A stretch of 64,000 nt of DNA from CANKHA01 sp963750965 (lineage in GTDB: Bacteria; Pseudomonadota; Alphaproteobacteria; Rhizobiales; Xanthobacteraceae), in NCBI GenBank assembly GCA_963750965.1, contig CAVVSK010000014.1:62001-126000 (forward strand), written 5' to 3'. Under the pieces are notes generated by a model that worked only from the letters and a program-made list of their open reading frames with translations, ran no database searches and was not told the DNA's origin. Of the stretch, positions 27,601-37,942 are shown one piece after another; within the stretch, counting starts at the first letter, position 1, and the number at the start of each line of letters is the position of its first letter. A program made the translations under genes and the position numbers.

Positions 27601-28489
27601 GCAGGGCGCGAAGGGAATGAACTGGCGTGACGTCTGGTCTGCCGCGACCGATTATGTGATCGACGATGCGGTGTTCCGCGACGGCTCGTCTTATGTCGCG
27701 ATCCAGGCCAACACCAACCAAGATCCCGCCACGCAACCAAGCTTCTGGTCGGTGCTGGCGCAGCAGGGCGACACCGGTCCGCAAGGCACGCAAGGCGCGA
27801 CTGGCCCAGCCGGTGCGACCGGCGCCACGGGTGCGCAAGGTCCGCAAGGTCCGACTGGCCCCGCCGGAGCAGATGGCGCGACCGGACCGCAAGGTCCCGC
27901 TGGCCCGCAGGGGCCAGCCGGCGCCACCGGAGCGGACGGCGCGACCGGCCCGCAAGGACCGACGGGCGCAACCGGGGCCGCTTATCTCGACACGCTCATT
28001 TTCAAGAATCTCGCGGCCGATGTTGCCGGCGGCAACGTCACCACGGCCCAGCCTTGGTTCCCCTCGGCGGGCGAGGTCACTCTTGCGGGAGATACCACCT
28101 ACGAGTTCGAAGGCCGCATCTATCTCACGCGCGCGTCCGGCACCACGAACCACACTACCGGAGTCCTGTTCGGCGGCACGGCGACGTTGACCTCCATCGA
28201 TTACCTTGCATTGTCCAAGACAACGACAGGGAACGTCCTCGGTACCGTCTCAGCTATATCGGGCACGGTGCCAACTCTTGTTGTCGTCACCGCAACATCA
28301 AATTCGGCGACGGAAAACATTGAGATCAATGTAAAGGGTACGATCCGCGTGAATGCCGCCGGAACATTGATCCCGCAATTCAAGTACAGCGCCACGCCGG
28401 GCTCAGCGCCCACCATCAAACGCGGATCATGGTTCCGTCTGCAGCCGATCGGGAGCGGCGCCGTAGAATCCAAGGGAACTTGGAATTAA
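24641..28489 (+). pseudogene. Very long secreted mosaic protein of collagen repeats and carbohydrate-binding-like modules, with frameshifts
   Basis: The intact product would be about 1,280 aa. The N-terminus has a signal-like helix (LAISIAACALALSLSSGVVA) and a beta-rich domain of about 150 residues. About ten modules of about 48 residues follow, patterned WRxxWxxxxxYxxxDxVxxxGxxYxAxxxNxxxxPxxxxxFWxxLA, as in chitin-binding CBM5/12 domains. They alternate, singly or in pairs, with Gly-X-Y stretches rich in GPQGPQG, GPAGATG and GADGATG. The C-terminal about 175 residues (after GAAYLDTLIF) look like a jelly-roll trimerisation head. A one-base insertion near 26079 and a one-base loss near 26282 put 26079-26282 out of frame, with a stop at 26141-26143. 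Further compensating indels lie at 26812-27180. The product is probably a trimeric surface fibre. TTG at 24611 or Met codons at 24731-24752 are alternative starts. Confidence 0.8.
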
Positions 28490-28635
28490 CGGACGGCGGT
28501 CGGGCCGGCTACAGCACGCGTTAAACATGCCCATCAACCATGCGGCGCGTTAACTGTGGACGCGCGTACCGCCGGCGCGCGGTCTTTGCTAGAAACGGGT
28601 TCTTCGTTGTCTAACCCGGAACCCGAACGCCGCCC

Positions 28636-29247
28636 ATGTCGGATCACATTCGTTTCGCCGCTCTCGCGGCAGCCTTGTTTGTGATGTCCTATACCAGCGT
28701 CGCCTGGGTGATGGCCGGCACGCCCTTAGTCGGCATGTCGCCGCAGCAGCCGCAGACACGCGTTGGGACAGCGCCGACTTACGCGCCAGGCGATGTGACT
28801 TCCAGTCTGCCGCTCTCGTCAGGGCCGCTGGTGCCGCCGCACCCGCTTCAGGCGGCAGCGCTGCCGGCCGGTGATGGCCATCCGCAACGTGACAGATTGC
28901 GTGTCGCCGCGCTCGAAGCCAGCACGGCCTATGCGCTCGCGCTCTGCGATGAAGCGGCGAAGGCCATCATGGTCCGGGCCGTCAGCGCCTATGCCAAGGC
29001 CTGGGCCGACATGATGGGCTGCGGTCCCGACGGCTGCGACTACAAGAAGATCAATGTCACCGCGGCGACCTTTTCCACCCCGCTCGATATTTCCGCGCGC
29101 GACGCGATCGGCGTGGCGTTCGAAAGGCGCGGCATTTCCCTCGACGACTTCCCTCCCTCGCTCCGCACCAATGTCGCCATGCTGGTGCGCGGGCGCAGCG
29201 CTCCGGCCTCCGCCTGCCCGCAAACGGGCGCGCAGGTCATGCGCTAG
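28636..29247 (+). CDS. Hypothetical secreted or membrane-anchored protein, 203 aa
   Basis: The N-terminal helix FAALAAALFVMSYTSVAWVM could be an uncleaved anchor or signal peptide. A Pro/Thr-rich linker follows, then a helical region (ASTAYALALCDEAAKAIMVR, AVSAYAKAWADMMGCGPDGCDY) with a Cys cluster, and a basic C-terminus ending in CPQTGAQVMR. I do not recognise the family. Codon use and the good signal support a real gene. It lies just before a fold-back repeat and uvrB. Confidence 0.65.
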   Translation: MSDHIRFAALAAALFVMSYTSVAWVMAGTPLVGMSPQQPQTRVGTAPTYAPGDVTSSLPLSSGPLVPPHPLQAAALPAGDGHPQRDRLRVAALEASTAYALALCDEAAKAIMVRAVSAYAKAWADMMGCGPDGCDYKKINVTAATFSTPLDISARDAIGVAFERRGISLDDFPPSLRTNVAMLVRGRSAPASACPQTGAQVMR

Positions 29248-29253
29248 GACAAA

Positions 29254-29340
29254 ATTCCGCTCGTCCCCGCGAAAGCGGGGACCCAGTATTGCACCGGCAT
29301 ATTCGGATATCGGATTCCCGCTGGCGCGGGAATGGGCGGA
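29254..29340. repeat. Fold-back repeat, ccgcgaaagcgg family, copy 1
   Basis: It carries CGTCCCCGCGAAAGCGGGGA (hairpin) and, after about 35 bp, GGATTCCCGCTGGCGCGGGA. The same two-hairpin plan appears at 40430-40502, 41161-41236 and 47394-47481. This copy sits between the 203-aa gene and uvrB. Confidence 0.75.
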
Positions 29341-29389
29341 TTGCTGCGGTACCCTTTCCCCGCACCGAGACTCCACCCATATTGCGGTG

Positions 29390-32164
<2,775 letters not shown>

Positions 32165-32242
32165 ATGGGGTGACCGGACGACATCCGACCACCCCGCTCG
32201 CACGACTGAGACGATGTCACTTTCGTGAACCTGCCCTAGTCC

Positions 32243-32388
32243 CTAAAAGTAATGGCCGCGATTGGCGCCATCGTAGCGGCGCGATTTCATGCAGCAGGCC
32301 TTGAAATCTGCGTCCGGAACCGCACGGGCACAGATCGTTGCGACCGAGCTTCTCCGTCAACTCGACGTCGCCGTGAACGAACCGCCGG
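32243..32388 (-). pseudogene. SEC-C motif small protein, apparently frameshifted
   Basis: On the minus strand GRNDLCPCGSGRRF is the first half of a SEC-C zinc motif (CxCxSGxxxxxCC). Directly after it the frame breaks in a TTT run near 32305-32308. Removing one T gives FKACCMKSRRYDGANRGHYF and a TAG at 32243-32245, completing the Cx(n)CC half and a typical rhizobial tail. SEC-C motifs bind zinc and occur at the end of SecA and in many small proteins of unknown role. The start is unclear; a TTG near 32370 or a longer frame to 32522 is possible. Confidence 0.55.
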
Positions 32389-32545
32389 CCGCGTTTGACT
32401 TGGGTTTCCGAGGGGAAGGACTTCCGCCGCTTACGCGTGATCTCGAAAGCAGGGGAGGTCGTCAGAATTGCGATGCTTGCGCATGGCACGCCTCCATTAG
32501 GTAAGCGACCACATGGCCGCAAGGGGCCAGTATCATTTTACAAGC

Positions 32546-32657
32546 CGTCCGCGCAAGCCGTACCGCCGTTGAGTCGGTGCCGGGCAAAAGCTCGGGCCCG
32601 CGCTCGACCTTGGGTCGTCCGGGGATGCGGGGCGGGTGGAAGAGCAAGCGGCGCTGA
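32546..32657 (+). repeat. Second, diverged copy of the uvrB 3' end
   Basis: The sequence from CGTCCGCGCAAGCCG through ...ATGCGGGGCGGGTGGAAGA to TGA repeats 32036-32164 at the end of uvrB. Its translation reads VESVPGKSSGPRSTLGRPGM then RGGWKSKRR and a stop. About 18-20 bp equivalent to the DEMGP segment are missing, and an upstream frame change means it is not an open gene. The SEC-C fragment lies between the two copies. Confidence 0.75.
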
Positions 32658-32734
32658 GTTGCTCCGATCATCTTGCCGAGGCCCAAGTAACGGAGCAGTA
32701 TCCCGCCGTTCGCGTTGCAGCCAGGGAGGCGATC

Positions 32735-32917
32735 ATGACCAGAATGTCGATCGATTGTCGCGAATACCCCAGTGACAGCAATTGCACGGTGGCGATTTCC
32801 GCCGACACGAAAAAGGAGCTGGTCGACGCAGCGGTGCAGCACGCGGTGGCGGTGCATGGCCACCAGGATACGCCGGAGCTGCGCGAGCAAATCGGCGGCA
32901 TGATCAAGAACGGCTAG
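32735..32917 (+). CDS. DUF1059 family small protein
   Basis: A 60-aa protein; the ATG at 32735 follows CAGGGAGG. It has the DUF1059 pattern: DCREYPSDSNCTVAISADTK then VQHAVAVHGHQDTPELREQI. The two Cys and the His residues are conserved in the family and may bind metal; the function is unknown. The longer frame from 32636 would include part of the duplicated uvrB tail and is rejected. Confidence 0.88.
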   Translation: MTRMSIDCREYPSDSNCTVAISADTKKELVDAAVQHAVAVHGHQDTPELREQIGGMIKNG

Positions 32918-33255
32918 CCGCCACGGCGTCTATCCGTTCCGATCTCGCGCGCGGCCGCTGACGTCCCGGTTGGCCAGATGATCGGTGGCCGGCGCGAGCT
33001 TTCCGCCCTTGCCGCGCGCTTCCTGTCGCCAATCCTTAACATTCGTTAACGCCGCTTGCTTCGATCTTGGGCAGCGTGCTGCGCGATTGTGTTCAGGCCT
33101 GCACAAATAAAGCAACCGCAAGGCCGCGCATGAGCGTGACGCATAAGACTCATCTTGTATTGGATGAGGTCTTTTCGCGCAAAGCTGCTATATGAAGGAC
33201 AACAACAATAAGAAAATTCGGGAACGCTCTGGATCCACAACGATGGAGTTGGACC
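32918..33255. other. Intergenic stretch with no recognised gene
   Basis: These 338 bp are followed by two small genes and must contain their promoter. I see an imperfect inverted repeat (GACTCATC ... GATGAGGTC, near 33148-33171). An AT-richer stretch just before 33200 could hold promoter elements. No ORF with credible coding character is seen on either strand. Confidence 0.4.
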
Positions 33256-33405
33256 ATGGCCCCGAATCTTGCGCTGCTGGCTATCACGCCCGATCTCACC
33301 GGTCTTCCCGCAGCTGCCGCCGGCAAATCGTCCCGGCTGCACTGGTTTTACGATTTCATCGTAACGCAACAGACCCGTCACACCGCCAGCGAAGTCGCGC
33401 GCTAA
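33256..33405 (+). CDS. Small hypothetical protein, 49 aa
   Basis: The frame ATG 33256 to TAA 33403-33405 reads APNLALLAITPDLTGLPAAA, then KSSRLHWFYDFIVTQQTRHT and ASEVAR. It overlaps an alternative frame that looks non-coding (Arg/Ser-rich). GC preference in third positions and the pairing with another small gene 66 bp downstream support it. No signal peptide or membrane helix; function unknown. Confidence 0.5.
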   Translation: MAPNLALLAITPDLTGLPAAAAGKSSRLHWFYDFIVTQQTRHTASEVAR

Positions 33406-33471
33406 GGCTCGCACGCGACCGACCGACGGCGCCGCCGCAGTGGCTGCGCCCTAGTTTTGAGGAGAATTGTT

Positions 33472-33615
33472 ATGCTTGCCGTTCTGATCTATCTCGTCGA
33501 GATGGCCCGCCGCATGGCGCGCCAAATCACGCGCAGCGTCTCGATCGTCGTCGACAGCTTCCGTGAGGCGCAGGAAATCCGCCGCAGCATGCCGCGGGTC
33601 CATATGGAGGAATAA
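33472..33615 (+). CDS. Small hypothetical protein, 47 aa
   Basis: GAGGAGAATTGTT precedes the ATG at 33472, one of the best ribosome-binding sites in the region. The product reads LAVLIYLVEMARRMARQITR, SVSIVVDSFREAQEIRRSMP, RVHMEE: an amphipathic helix with a hydrophobic start that may sit on the membrane. It ends at the TAA at 33613-33615. Probably co-transcribed with the 49-aa gene. I do not know a function. Confidence 0.6.
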   Translation: MLAVLIYLVEMARRMARQITRSVSIVVDSFREAQEIRRSMPRVHMEE

Positions 33616-33705
33616 GCCGCGTCAGCGCGGCGCGCCGCCGCCGCGCGCCCGCGCCTAGGCTTTACGCCGCAGCAGCGGTTGTGCCATCCAGCATCGCAGG
33701 AAAAC

Positions 33706-34110
33706 TCAGATCGAATAGCCTTCGGGGTCGATCAGCGCGTATTGCGTCATGGTCGGAATGCGCGCCCATCGCCGGCCGTCGAAGGCCGCCACCACGCTGA
33801 TCTGAACGATCTGCACCAGCTTGCCCTGCACATTTTTCATGTCGACCATCTTATCCGACATGAATGCCACAGCGGCGACGCCGCAGGCGCGCGGATCTTT
33901 GGCTTCGTCGTTCACGGCAGTGACCGCGGGAACCATTTCCTTGCCGTCGTTGCGCAAGCCGACCAGCCGATCCATTTGTTCCGGTGTGTTGCAGATAATC
34001 CCGACACCGATGGCGAGGTTGCCGTCGTCCATCGGTTCGGCATTCACAATCCCCGGCGTTGCGCTCCAAATAGCAAGCGCTGCTGCCCCAGCAGCCCAGA
34101 ATAACCGCAT
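33706..34110 (-). CDS. Secreted hypothetical protein, 134 aa
   Basis: The start at 34110 follows CTGGAGGCGACC; the longer frame from 34155 lacks such a site. A signal peptide (LFWAAGAAALAIWSATPGIVNA) is followed by a compact domain with Cys in IGVGIICNTPEQMDRLVGL and DPRACGVAAVAFM, which could pair in the periplasm. A DUF family is likely but I cannot name it. Function unknown. Confidence 0.75.
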   Translation of the reverse strand: MRLFWAAGAAALAIWSATPGIVNAEPMDDGNLAIGVGIICNTPEQMDRLVGLRNDGKEMVPAVTAVNDEAKDPRACGVAAVAFMSDKMVDMKNVQGKLVQIVQISVVAAFDGRRWARIPTMTQYALIDPEGYSI

Positions 34111-34439
34111 GGTCGCCTCCAGAAATCCGTGTCGTTCAGAGGGGAAACACGCCATGCGCTGTGGAGTTCACGAACGAACACGGCATCGTGACCGCTTGAG
34201 CGGCGGCTGAAGCGGGTGCATCACAATCTGGTGGAGAATATCCCGCTATTGCGATCGCGGTGACGGCGGGAGAATTACGCGGCATCATTCCGCTGTCACC
34301 GCCGCCTGCGCCATGGTGTTCTTCTGAGCATGCGTGGCGCATCCACTTGCTGTGATTTCCAACATCTGGGACACGCGCACGGCCGTCTTCACCGCGGCTG
34401 AGTGGCGGTCCTTTTTCATCTGTTTGTGGTGCTGACGAC
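34111..34439. other. Intergenic stretch without a recognised gene
   Basis: This 329-bp gap lies between two minus-strand genes: downstream of the response-regulator stop and upstream of the 134-aa secreted protein. Short frames here have poor coding character. Local inverted pairs such as GGTGACGGCGG ... CCGCCGTCACC-like (34258-34310) could be a terminator for the response-regulator gene, but there is no T-tract. Confidence 0.35.
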
Positions 34440-34877
34440 CTAGTGGGTGGCGGTGGCCAGCGCCGGCTTCGCCCTGCGCTTGAACGCTTCCTCAATCGCC
34501 TGCAAGAGCGCAGCCGGTTTGAACGGCTTATACAAGGTCGAGGACGCGCCAACCTCCGTTGCCATAGCGTCGAAGTTCGGCATCTCCGGGCACCTGTTGC
34601 CGAGCATGAAGCCCGACGCCGCGATGATCGGCACGCGCGGGTTAAGCCGCCGGATCGCCTTGGTGGTTTGAAGCCCGTCGAAGCCCGGCATGAACAAATC
34701 GACGATCACCAGATCGAATGCTCCTGCCCTGACGGCTTCGATGCCGGACTTTCCGTCCGCAACAGCCACGACCTCGAAACGCTCCCCTTCGAGCACCATC
34801 GCGGTCGCTTCGCGCACCGCCTCGTCGTCGTCGATCACCAGGATGCGGGCCATCCGAGACTTGGCACGCGGAGGCAT
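34440..34877 (-). CDS. Single-domain response regulator (CheY-like receiver)
   Basis: About 145 aa from the ATG at 34877, which follows AAGGAAC; a later ATG at 34853 is also possible. It has the acidic pocket VIDDDEAVREA, the phospho-acceptor Asp in FDLVIVDLFMPGFDG, the Ser of IIAASG and the Lys of STLYKPFKPAALL. There is no output domain, so it must act by protein contact, like CheY or the phosphorelay protein Spo0F. No kinase gene is adjacent; its partner is unknown. Confidence 0.9.
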   Translation of the reverse strand: MPPRAKSRMARILVIDDDEAVREATAMVLEGERFEVVAVADGKSGIEAVRAGAFDLVIVDLFMPGFDGLQTTKAIRRLNPRVPIIAASGFMLGNRCPEMPNFDAMATEVGASSTLYKPFKPAALLQAIEEAFKRRAKPALATATH

Positions 34878-35047
34878 GATGTTCCTTGCGAAAAGCGTTG
34901 CGGTGGAGAACGTCGCAACTTGCTGATTCATTCAGCTCGATGACTCATCAAATGCCGAACGGGTTAATACCGGGTTATGCAATTGATTGCTGCGAGGTCG
35001 CAGCGCGCGCTAATTGTTGTTGAAAAGAGAGAGTTGTTGTTGAAAGA

Positions 35048-35085
35048 GAGGCGGATTCAACTTCACGGAAAGTTGAATCCGCCTC
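35048..35085 (-). terminator. Strong hairpin, likely terminator of the DUF1236 gene
   Basis: A perfect 16-bp stem (GAGGCGGATTCAACTT at 35048-35063 against AAGTTGAATCCGCCTC at 35070-35085) has a 6-nt loop. On the minus strand it comes 35 nt after the DUF1236 stop and is followed by TCTCTTTCAAC. Stem length and position fit a rho-independent terminator with a weak T-tract. Confidence 0.7.
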
Positions 35086-35120
35086 GCAGCGACGCCACAC
35101 ACTGGAAATCGGGGCGGGCT

Positions 35121-35687
35121 TTAGTTGGTGATCTCGCCCACCACGATGGATTCCCGCGGGTTCACCACAAGAATGCGGTTGTTCAGCCGGAGGAATTTGT
35201 AATCCGCTACCGACGGCATGCTGGCGGCCATCTCAGGCGGCAATTCCTGCAACACCAGCGTGGCCGGCACTTGTTCCGACGGCTTGGCGGTGATGTTCGA
35301 GGCCGGCGCCGCGCCCTGGCTCAGCCGTTGATAGATCGAGCGCTTCTGCTCGTCGGTGAGCGCGAGCGGATAGGCCATGATCGGCGTCTTGTCGATCTGA
35401 TCGTTCTTGGCGGAAGTTTTCGCCGGCTCGTCCTGCGTGCCTTGCGGCGCGCCCGGCACCGCAAGCTTGCCGCCCACGAGCGGATCGCCATTCTGTTGCA
35501 TGCCCGGCTGCGAAGCTTCGCTTTGTCTTGCCGGCGGCGGCGCCTGCGGATGATCCTTTGCCTCCGGTGCGCTGCGCGTCAAAGCTTCGTCAGCGGAATT
35601 TTGCTGGGTCTTTTCCTGCTGCGCAAAGGCGACCGACGTGGCGGCCAGCAGCGCAGCGGCAATCACGCCGTAGTGAAATCGTTGCAT
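35121..35687 (-). CDS. DUF1236 family secreted protein
   Basis: A 188-aa protein with a signal peptide (FHYGVIAAALLAATSVAFAQ), a long Pro/Gln/Ala linker (residues about 23-100) and a DUF1236 domain: LTDEQKRSIYQRLSQG, then LPPEMAASMPSVADYKFLRL and ILVVNPRESIVVGEI. These envelope proteins are common in Bradyrhizobium-like genomes, and the final strand pairs resemble a small beta-fold. No biochemical role is known. GGAGGATTTC before the start supports it. A second member lies at 37384. Confidence 0.85.
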   Translation of the reverse strand: MQRFHYGVIAAALLAATSVAFAQQEKTQQNSADEALTRSAPEAKDHPQAPPPARQSEASQPGMQQNGDPLVGGKLAVPGAPQGTQDEPAKTSAKNDQIDKTPIMAYPLALTDEQKRSIYQRLSQGAAPASNITAKPSEQVPATLVLQELPPEMAASMPSVADYKFLRLNNRILVVNPRESIVVGEITN

Positions 35688-35928
35688 GAAATCCTCCTAT
35701 TAGATCTGGAGGAAAACGCCCGAAAGCACAAAACGTTGCAAATGCCTCATTACTCCTTCGTTTTAGACCCCCTGACCTCCGTCAGGCTCTTGCCCGCGCC
35801 AAACAAGGGAGCAAAATACCGTCCGCGCCGGATTCGCCGGCAGGCATGCCTGATCACGAGAAAGCCGGGTCCGCGGATCGAAACCGGCTGACGGGCAAGA
35901 TCAGGCAGATATTGAGAGGATAAAGGCC

Positions 35929-36066
35929 ATGGCCAAAGGTCAGATACGGCAAAACAAGGAAAAGAAGAAGCCGAAACAGGACAAGGAAAAGAAAAAAGGC
36001 ACGTCGGCCTACGCGCAGGCTTACCACGCGCAGGCGAGCAACAATCCGATCGGCAAAAAAGACTAG
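35929..36066 (+). CDS. Very basic small protein, 45 aa
   Basis: AGAGGATAAAGGCC precedes the ATG at 35929. The product (AKGQIRQNKEKKKPKQDKEK, then KKGTSAYAQAYHAQASNNPI and GKKD) is Lys-rich in the first half and polar in the second. It is the kind of short disordered protein conserved in rhizobia, possibly nucleic-acid binding. The frame ends at the TAG at 36064-36066. It was found by reading outside the long ORFs; function unknown. Confidence 0.6.
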   Translation: MAKGQIRQNKEKKKPKQDKEKKKGTSAYAQAYHAQASNNPIGKKD

Positions 36067-36112
36067 ACCTGCGGTTGAGCCAAGGCCTCGCGTGCGGCCG
36101 CAGGCGGCGTGG

Positions 36113-36406
36113 TCAATTCGCAGCTACCGCGCGCGGCAGCGGATAATCGGCACGGTCATACAGCCGGCGGATATCGTCGCCGCTGTAGCGCACCTCATCG
36201 ACCTCCAGATAGGCCCCGAGCAGCAGCGCCGCCGGCATCCCCTCGATGGCAAAACGGACGGCCTCGGCCGCGGTGGCAAAGCGCCTGTAGGTCACCGGAC
36301 GGCGGACCTTGCGGTTTCGGCTGGGAAACAGCTCCGCCGGGGCATTGAAATCGATGTCGAGATCGCGCTGCGGAGCGCGCACGTGCTGCATTGTGGCCTG
36401 CGCCAT
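36113..36406 (-). CDS. Small soluble hypothetical protein, 97 aa
   Basis: The start at 36406 follows TAGGAGT; the Met 11 codons upstream lacks a site. The middle part (RRPVTYRRFATAAEAVRFAI, EGMPAALLLGAYLEVDEVRY) and the end (IRRLYDRADYPLPR) form an alpha/beta domain that I recognise as recurrent in Bradyrhizobiaceae, but with no function attached. No signal or membrane segment. Confidence 0.7.
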   Translation of the reverse strand: MAQATMQHVRAPQRDLDIDFNAPAELFPSRNRKVRRPVTYRRFATAAEAVRFAIEGMPAALLLGAYLEVDEVRYSGDDIRRLYDRADYPLPRAVAAN

Positions 36407-36588
36407 GGCTTTTACTCCTAACTGCAAATTGTTGGCCACGGCTTTCCGGATTTAATGAACCGGCCACGCGGCGTCCCTGTCGCCCGCCTGATATAAGCAT
36501 GAATCGGCCGAATGCGAGGGGCGCAGGCGGGCAAAATGTCACCCGGCCGCGACATTTTGGACGCCTGTACGCGTCACTCCGAACAGGT

Positions 36589-36750
36589 TTAGCGACTCGT
36601 CGTCGCCGCCGTATTCGGCAGATCAAGGGTCACGGTCTTCGGACCAGTTCCCTGACCGCCATAAAGAACGAAGGCGATGACCGCCAAAACGACCACGACG
36701 CCGCCAAGAACGAAACCGAGAAAACCCGTTCCACCGCTGTCGTCCGCCAT
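36589..36750 (-). CDS. Single-span small membrane protein, 53 aa (first of a tandem pair)
   Basis: Start ATG at 36750, stop TAA at 36589-36591. The product begins ADDSGGTGFLGFVLGGVVVV and continues LAVIAFVLYGGQGTGPKTVT, LDLPNTAATTSR: one membrane helix with a short acidic N-terminus and a Thr-rich C-terminal tail. GAGTTGC before the start is a weak ribosome-binding site. It shares the opening pattern AD-G-G-LG with the next upstream gene, indicating an old duplication. Function unknown. Confidence 0.65.
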   Translation of the reverse strand: MADDSGGTGFLGFVLGGVVVVLAVIAFVLYGGQGTGPKTVTLDLPNTAATTSR

Positions 36751-36805
36751 GATGCAACTCCTATGCCCTCGGAGCGCAAACGTTCACTGCGCCGCCGCGG
36801 TTCCG

Positions 36806-36970
36806 CTAGCGGGTTTCCGCCGATATCAGCTGCGGGGCCATGGCCATGTCGTCGAGCTGAAGACGCCCTTCGACGTGATCGCGCACCAGAAGGAAAGCGA
36901 CGAGAGTCACTGCGAGGGTAATGCCGCCGAACAGCATGCCCAAAATTCCAAGACCATTCTTGTCCGCCAT
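36806..36970 (-). CDS. Single-span small membrane protein, 54 aa (second of a tandem pair)
   Basis: Start ATG at 36970 (after CGGAGTGGAC), stop TAG at 36806-36808. The product begins ADKNGLGILGMLFGGITLAV and continues TLVAFLLVRDHVEGRLQLDD, with a C-terminal cytoplasmic or periplasmic tail. Transcribed with, and 55 bp ahead of, the 53-aa gene. The two share helix position and the N-terminal pattern but differ in their tails. Function unknown. Confidence 0.65.
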   Translation of the reverse strand: MADKNGLGILGMLFGGITLAVTLVAFLLVRDHVEGRLQLDDMAMAPQLISAETR

Positions 36971-37129
36971 GTCCACTCCGCCGTGTATGTCTTCGTTGCC
37001 GTTCCGCCTGATGCTGGCCTCGTCGGCTAAGCAACGTCGTCACGGGATTCCTGTTCCGGTTAGCCCCACACACGGTTAAGTGCGCGCTATTTGCCGCAGC
37101 AGGTGCCCGCCTATCTTGGTGTGGACTAT

Positions 37130-37375
37130 TCAGGTTCGCGGCAGCCGTTCCGTGCCGCTGTGCTGTTCGCGGTCAAGCAGTGCTTCCAGTGCGGCGATGC
37201 GTTTCTGCGCCTCGCCTCTTGTCAGGTTCTCGTTAAAGGCATCGCTGTCGCCGGCACGACGCCACAGCTCCTTTAGATGTTTGATCTGGTCGCGCGTCAT
37301 CGGCGCTTCCGCGTCATCGGCTGCCTTGACGGAAGCCTGCTGCGGGATCTCGGTCGAGCTTTTCCGGCGCGACAT
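37130..37375 (-). CDS. DUF3072 family small protein
   Basis: An 81-aa protein starting at 37375, 8 bp after the stop of the DUF1236 gene, so the two are probably one transcript. The C-terminal half (MTRDQIKHLKELWRRAGDSD, AFNENLTRGEAQKRIAALE) is a DUF3072 domain: two helices with a LTRxEAxxRI motif, resembling SAP-like or helical adaptor domains. The N-terminal 25 residues are polar. No function known. Confidence 0.82.
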   Translation of the reverse strand: MSRRKSSTEIPQQASVKAADDAEAPMTRDQIKHLKELWRRAGDSDAFNENLTRGEAQKRIAALEALLDREQHSGTERLPRT

Positions 37376-37383
37376 GTCGTAAC

Positions 37384-37761
37384 CTAGTTGATGATTTCGA
37401 TCACCTGTTTGCTCTTGGGATCCACCAGCAGCACCTGGTTGGTTACCATTGCGTATGCGTAATCCTTTAATTCCGGAATCAGATCGACGATCGTTTTCGG
37501 CAGCGGCTGCAGATCCACCGATGACGGCACGACCACTCCGACCGTCGCGTGAAAGGTAGGCGGCGCGGTTTCCCTTTGCTTCTGGCTGCTGATGCTGGAG
37601 TAGATCGTTTGCTTTTGCGCGGCCGTGAGCTTGAGGCTGGGCACGGCCGCGGGATTCGCTTCCGCGCCGGGATGCGCCGACGTTCCCTGGGCGGCGGCGG
37701 GAACAGCCGATCCGCTGAGCAGCAACAACACGATGGCGGCCTGGCAGAGTTGCTTGGCCAT
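37384..37761 (-). CDS. DUF1236 family secreted protein, second copy
   Basis: A 125-aa protein whose start at 37761 follows GGGAGGACG; the long frame to 37983 is rejected. A signal peptide (CQAAIVLLLLSGSAVPAAAQ) leads to the complete DUF1236 domain: LTAAQKQTIYSSISSQKQ, FHATVGVVVPSSVDLQPLPK, DYAYAMVTNQVLLVDPKSKQ, VIEIIN. It is a more compact member than the copy at 35121. Periplasmic or surface location is inferred; the role is unknown. Confidence 0.87.
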   Translation of the reverse strand: MAKQLCQAAIVLLLLSGSAVPAAAQGTSAHPGAEANPAAVPSLKLTAAQKQTIYSSISSQKQRETAPPTFHATVGVVVPSSVDLQPLPKTIVDLIPELKDYAYAMVTNQVLLVDPKSKQVIEIIN

Positions 37762-37942
37762 AGCGTCCTCCCGTACCAACCGGCGTGTGACAACCGCGAA
37801 GGCGCTGTTTTGTTGCATCATTTTGCAAAAACCGGGGCTGAAAAAGGCGGTTTGCCCGCGCAGCCGCCCATTTTGCCGTGGACGCAGGCTAACTGGATGG
37901 TAACAATTGGGACACAGATTCGGGGGAATTTGGGGGGTTGAA

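Noticed and set aside
25360..27980. Repeats considered as a CRISPR array or satellite
   Set aside because: The repeats are in-frame coding units (collagen and CBM-like modules) of unequal length, with no constant spacer pattern.
26594..28153. 519-aa minus-strand frame with repeats
   Set aside because: Reverse reading of the collagen repeats; low-complexity Arg/Ala/Gly.
32395..32775. 126-aa plus-strand frame
   Set aside because: Runs through the SEC-C fragment antisense and the duplicated uvrB tail in the wrong frame.
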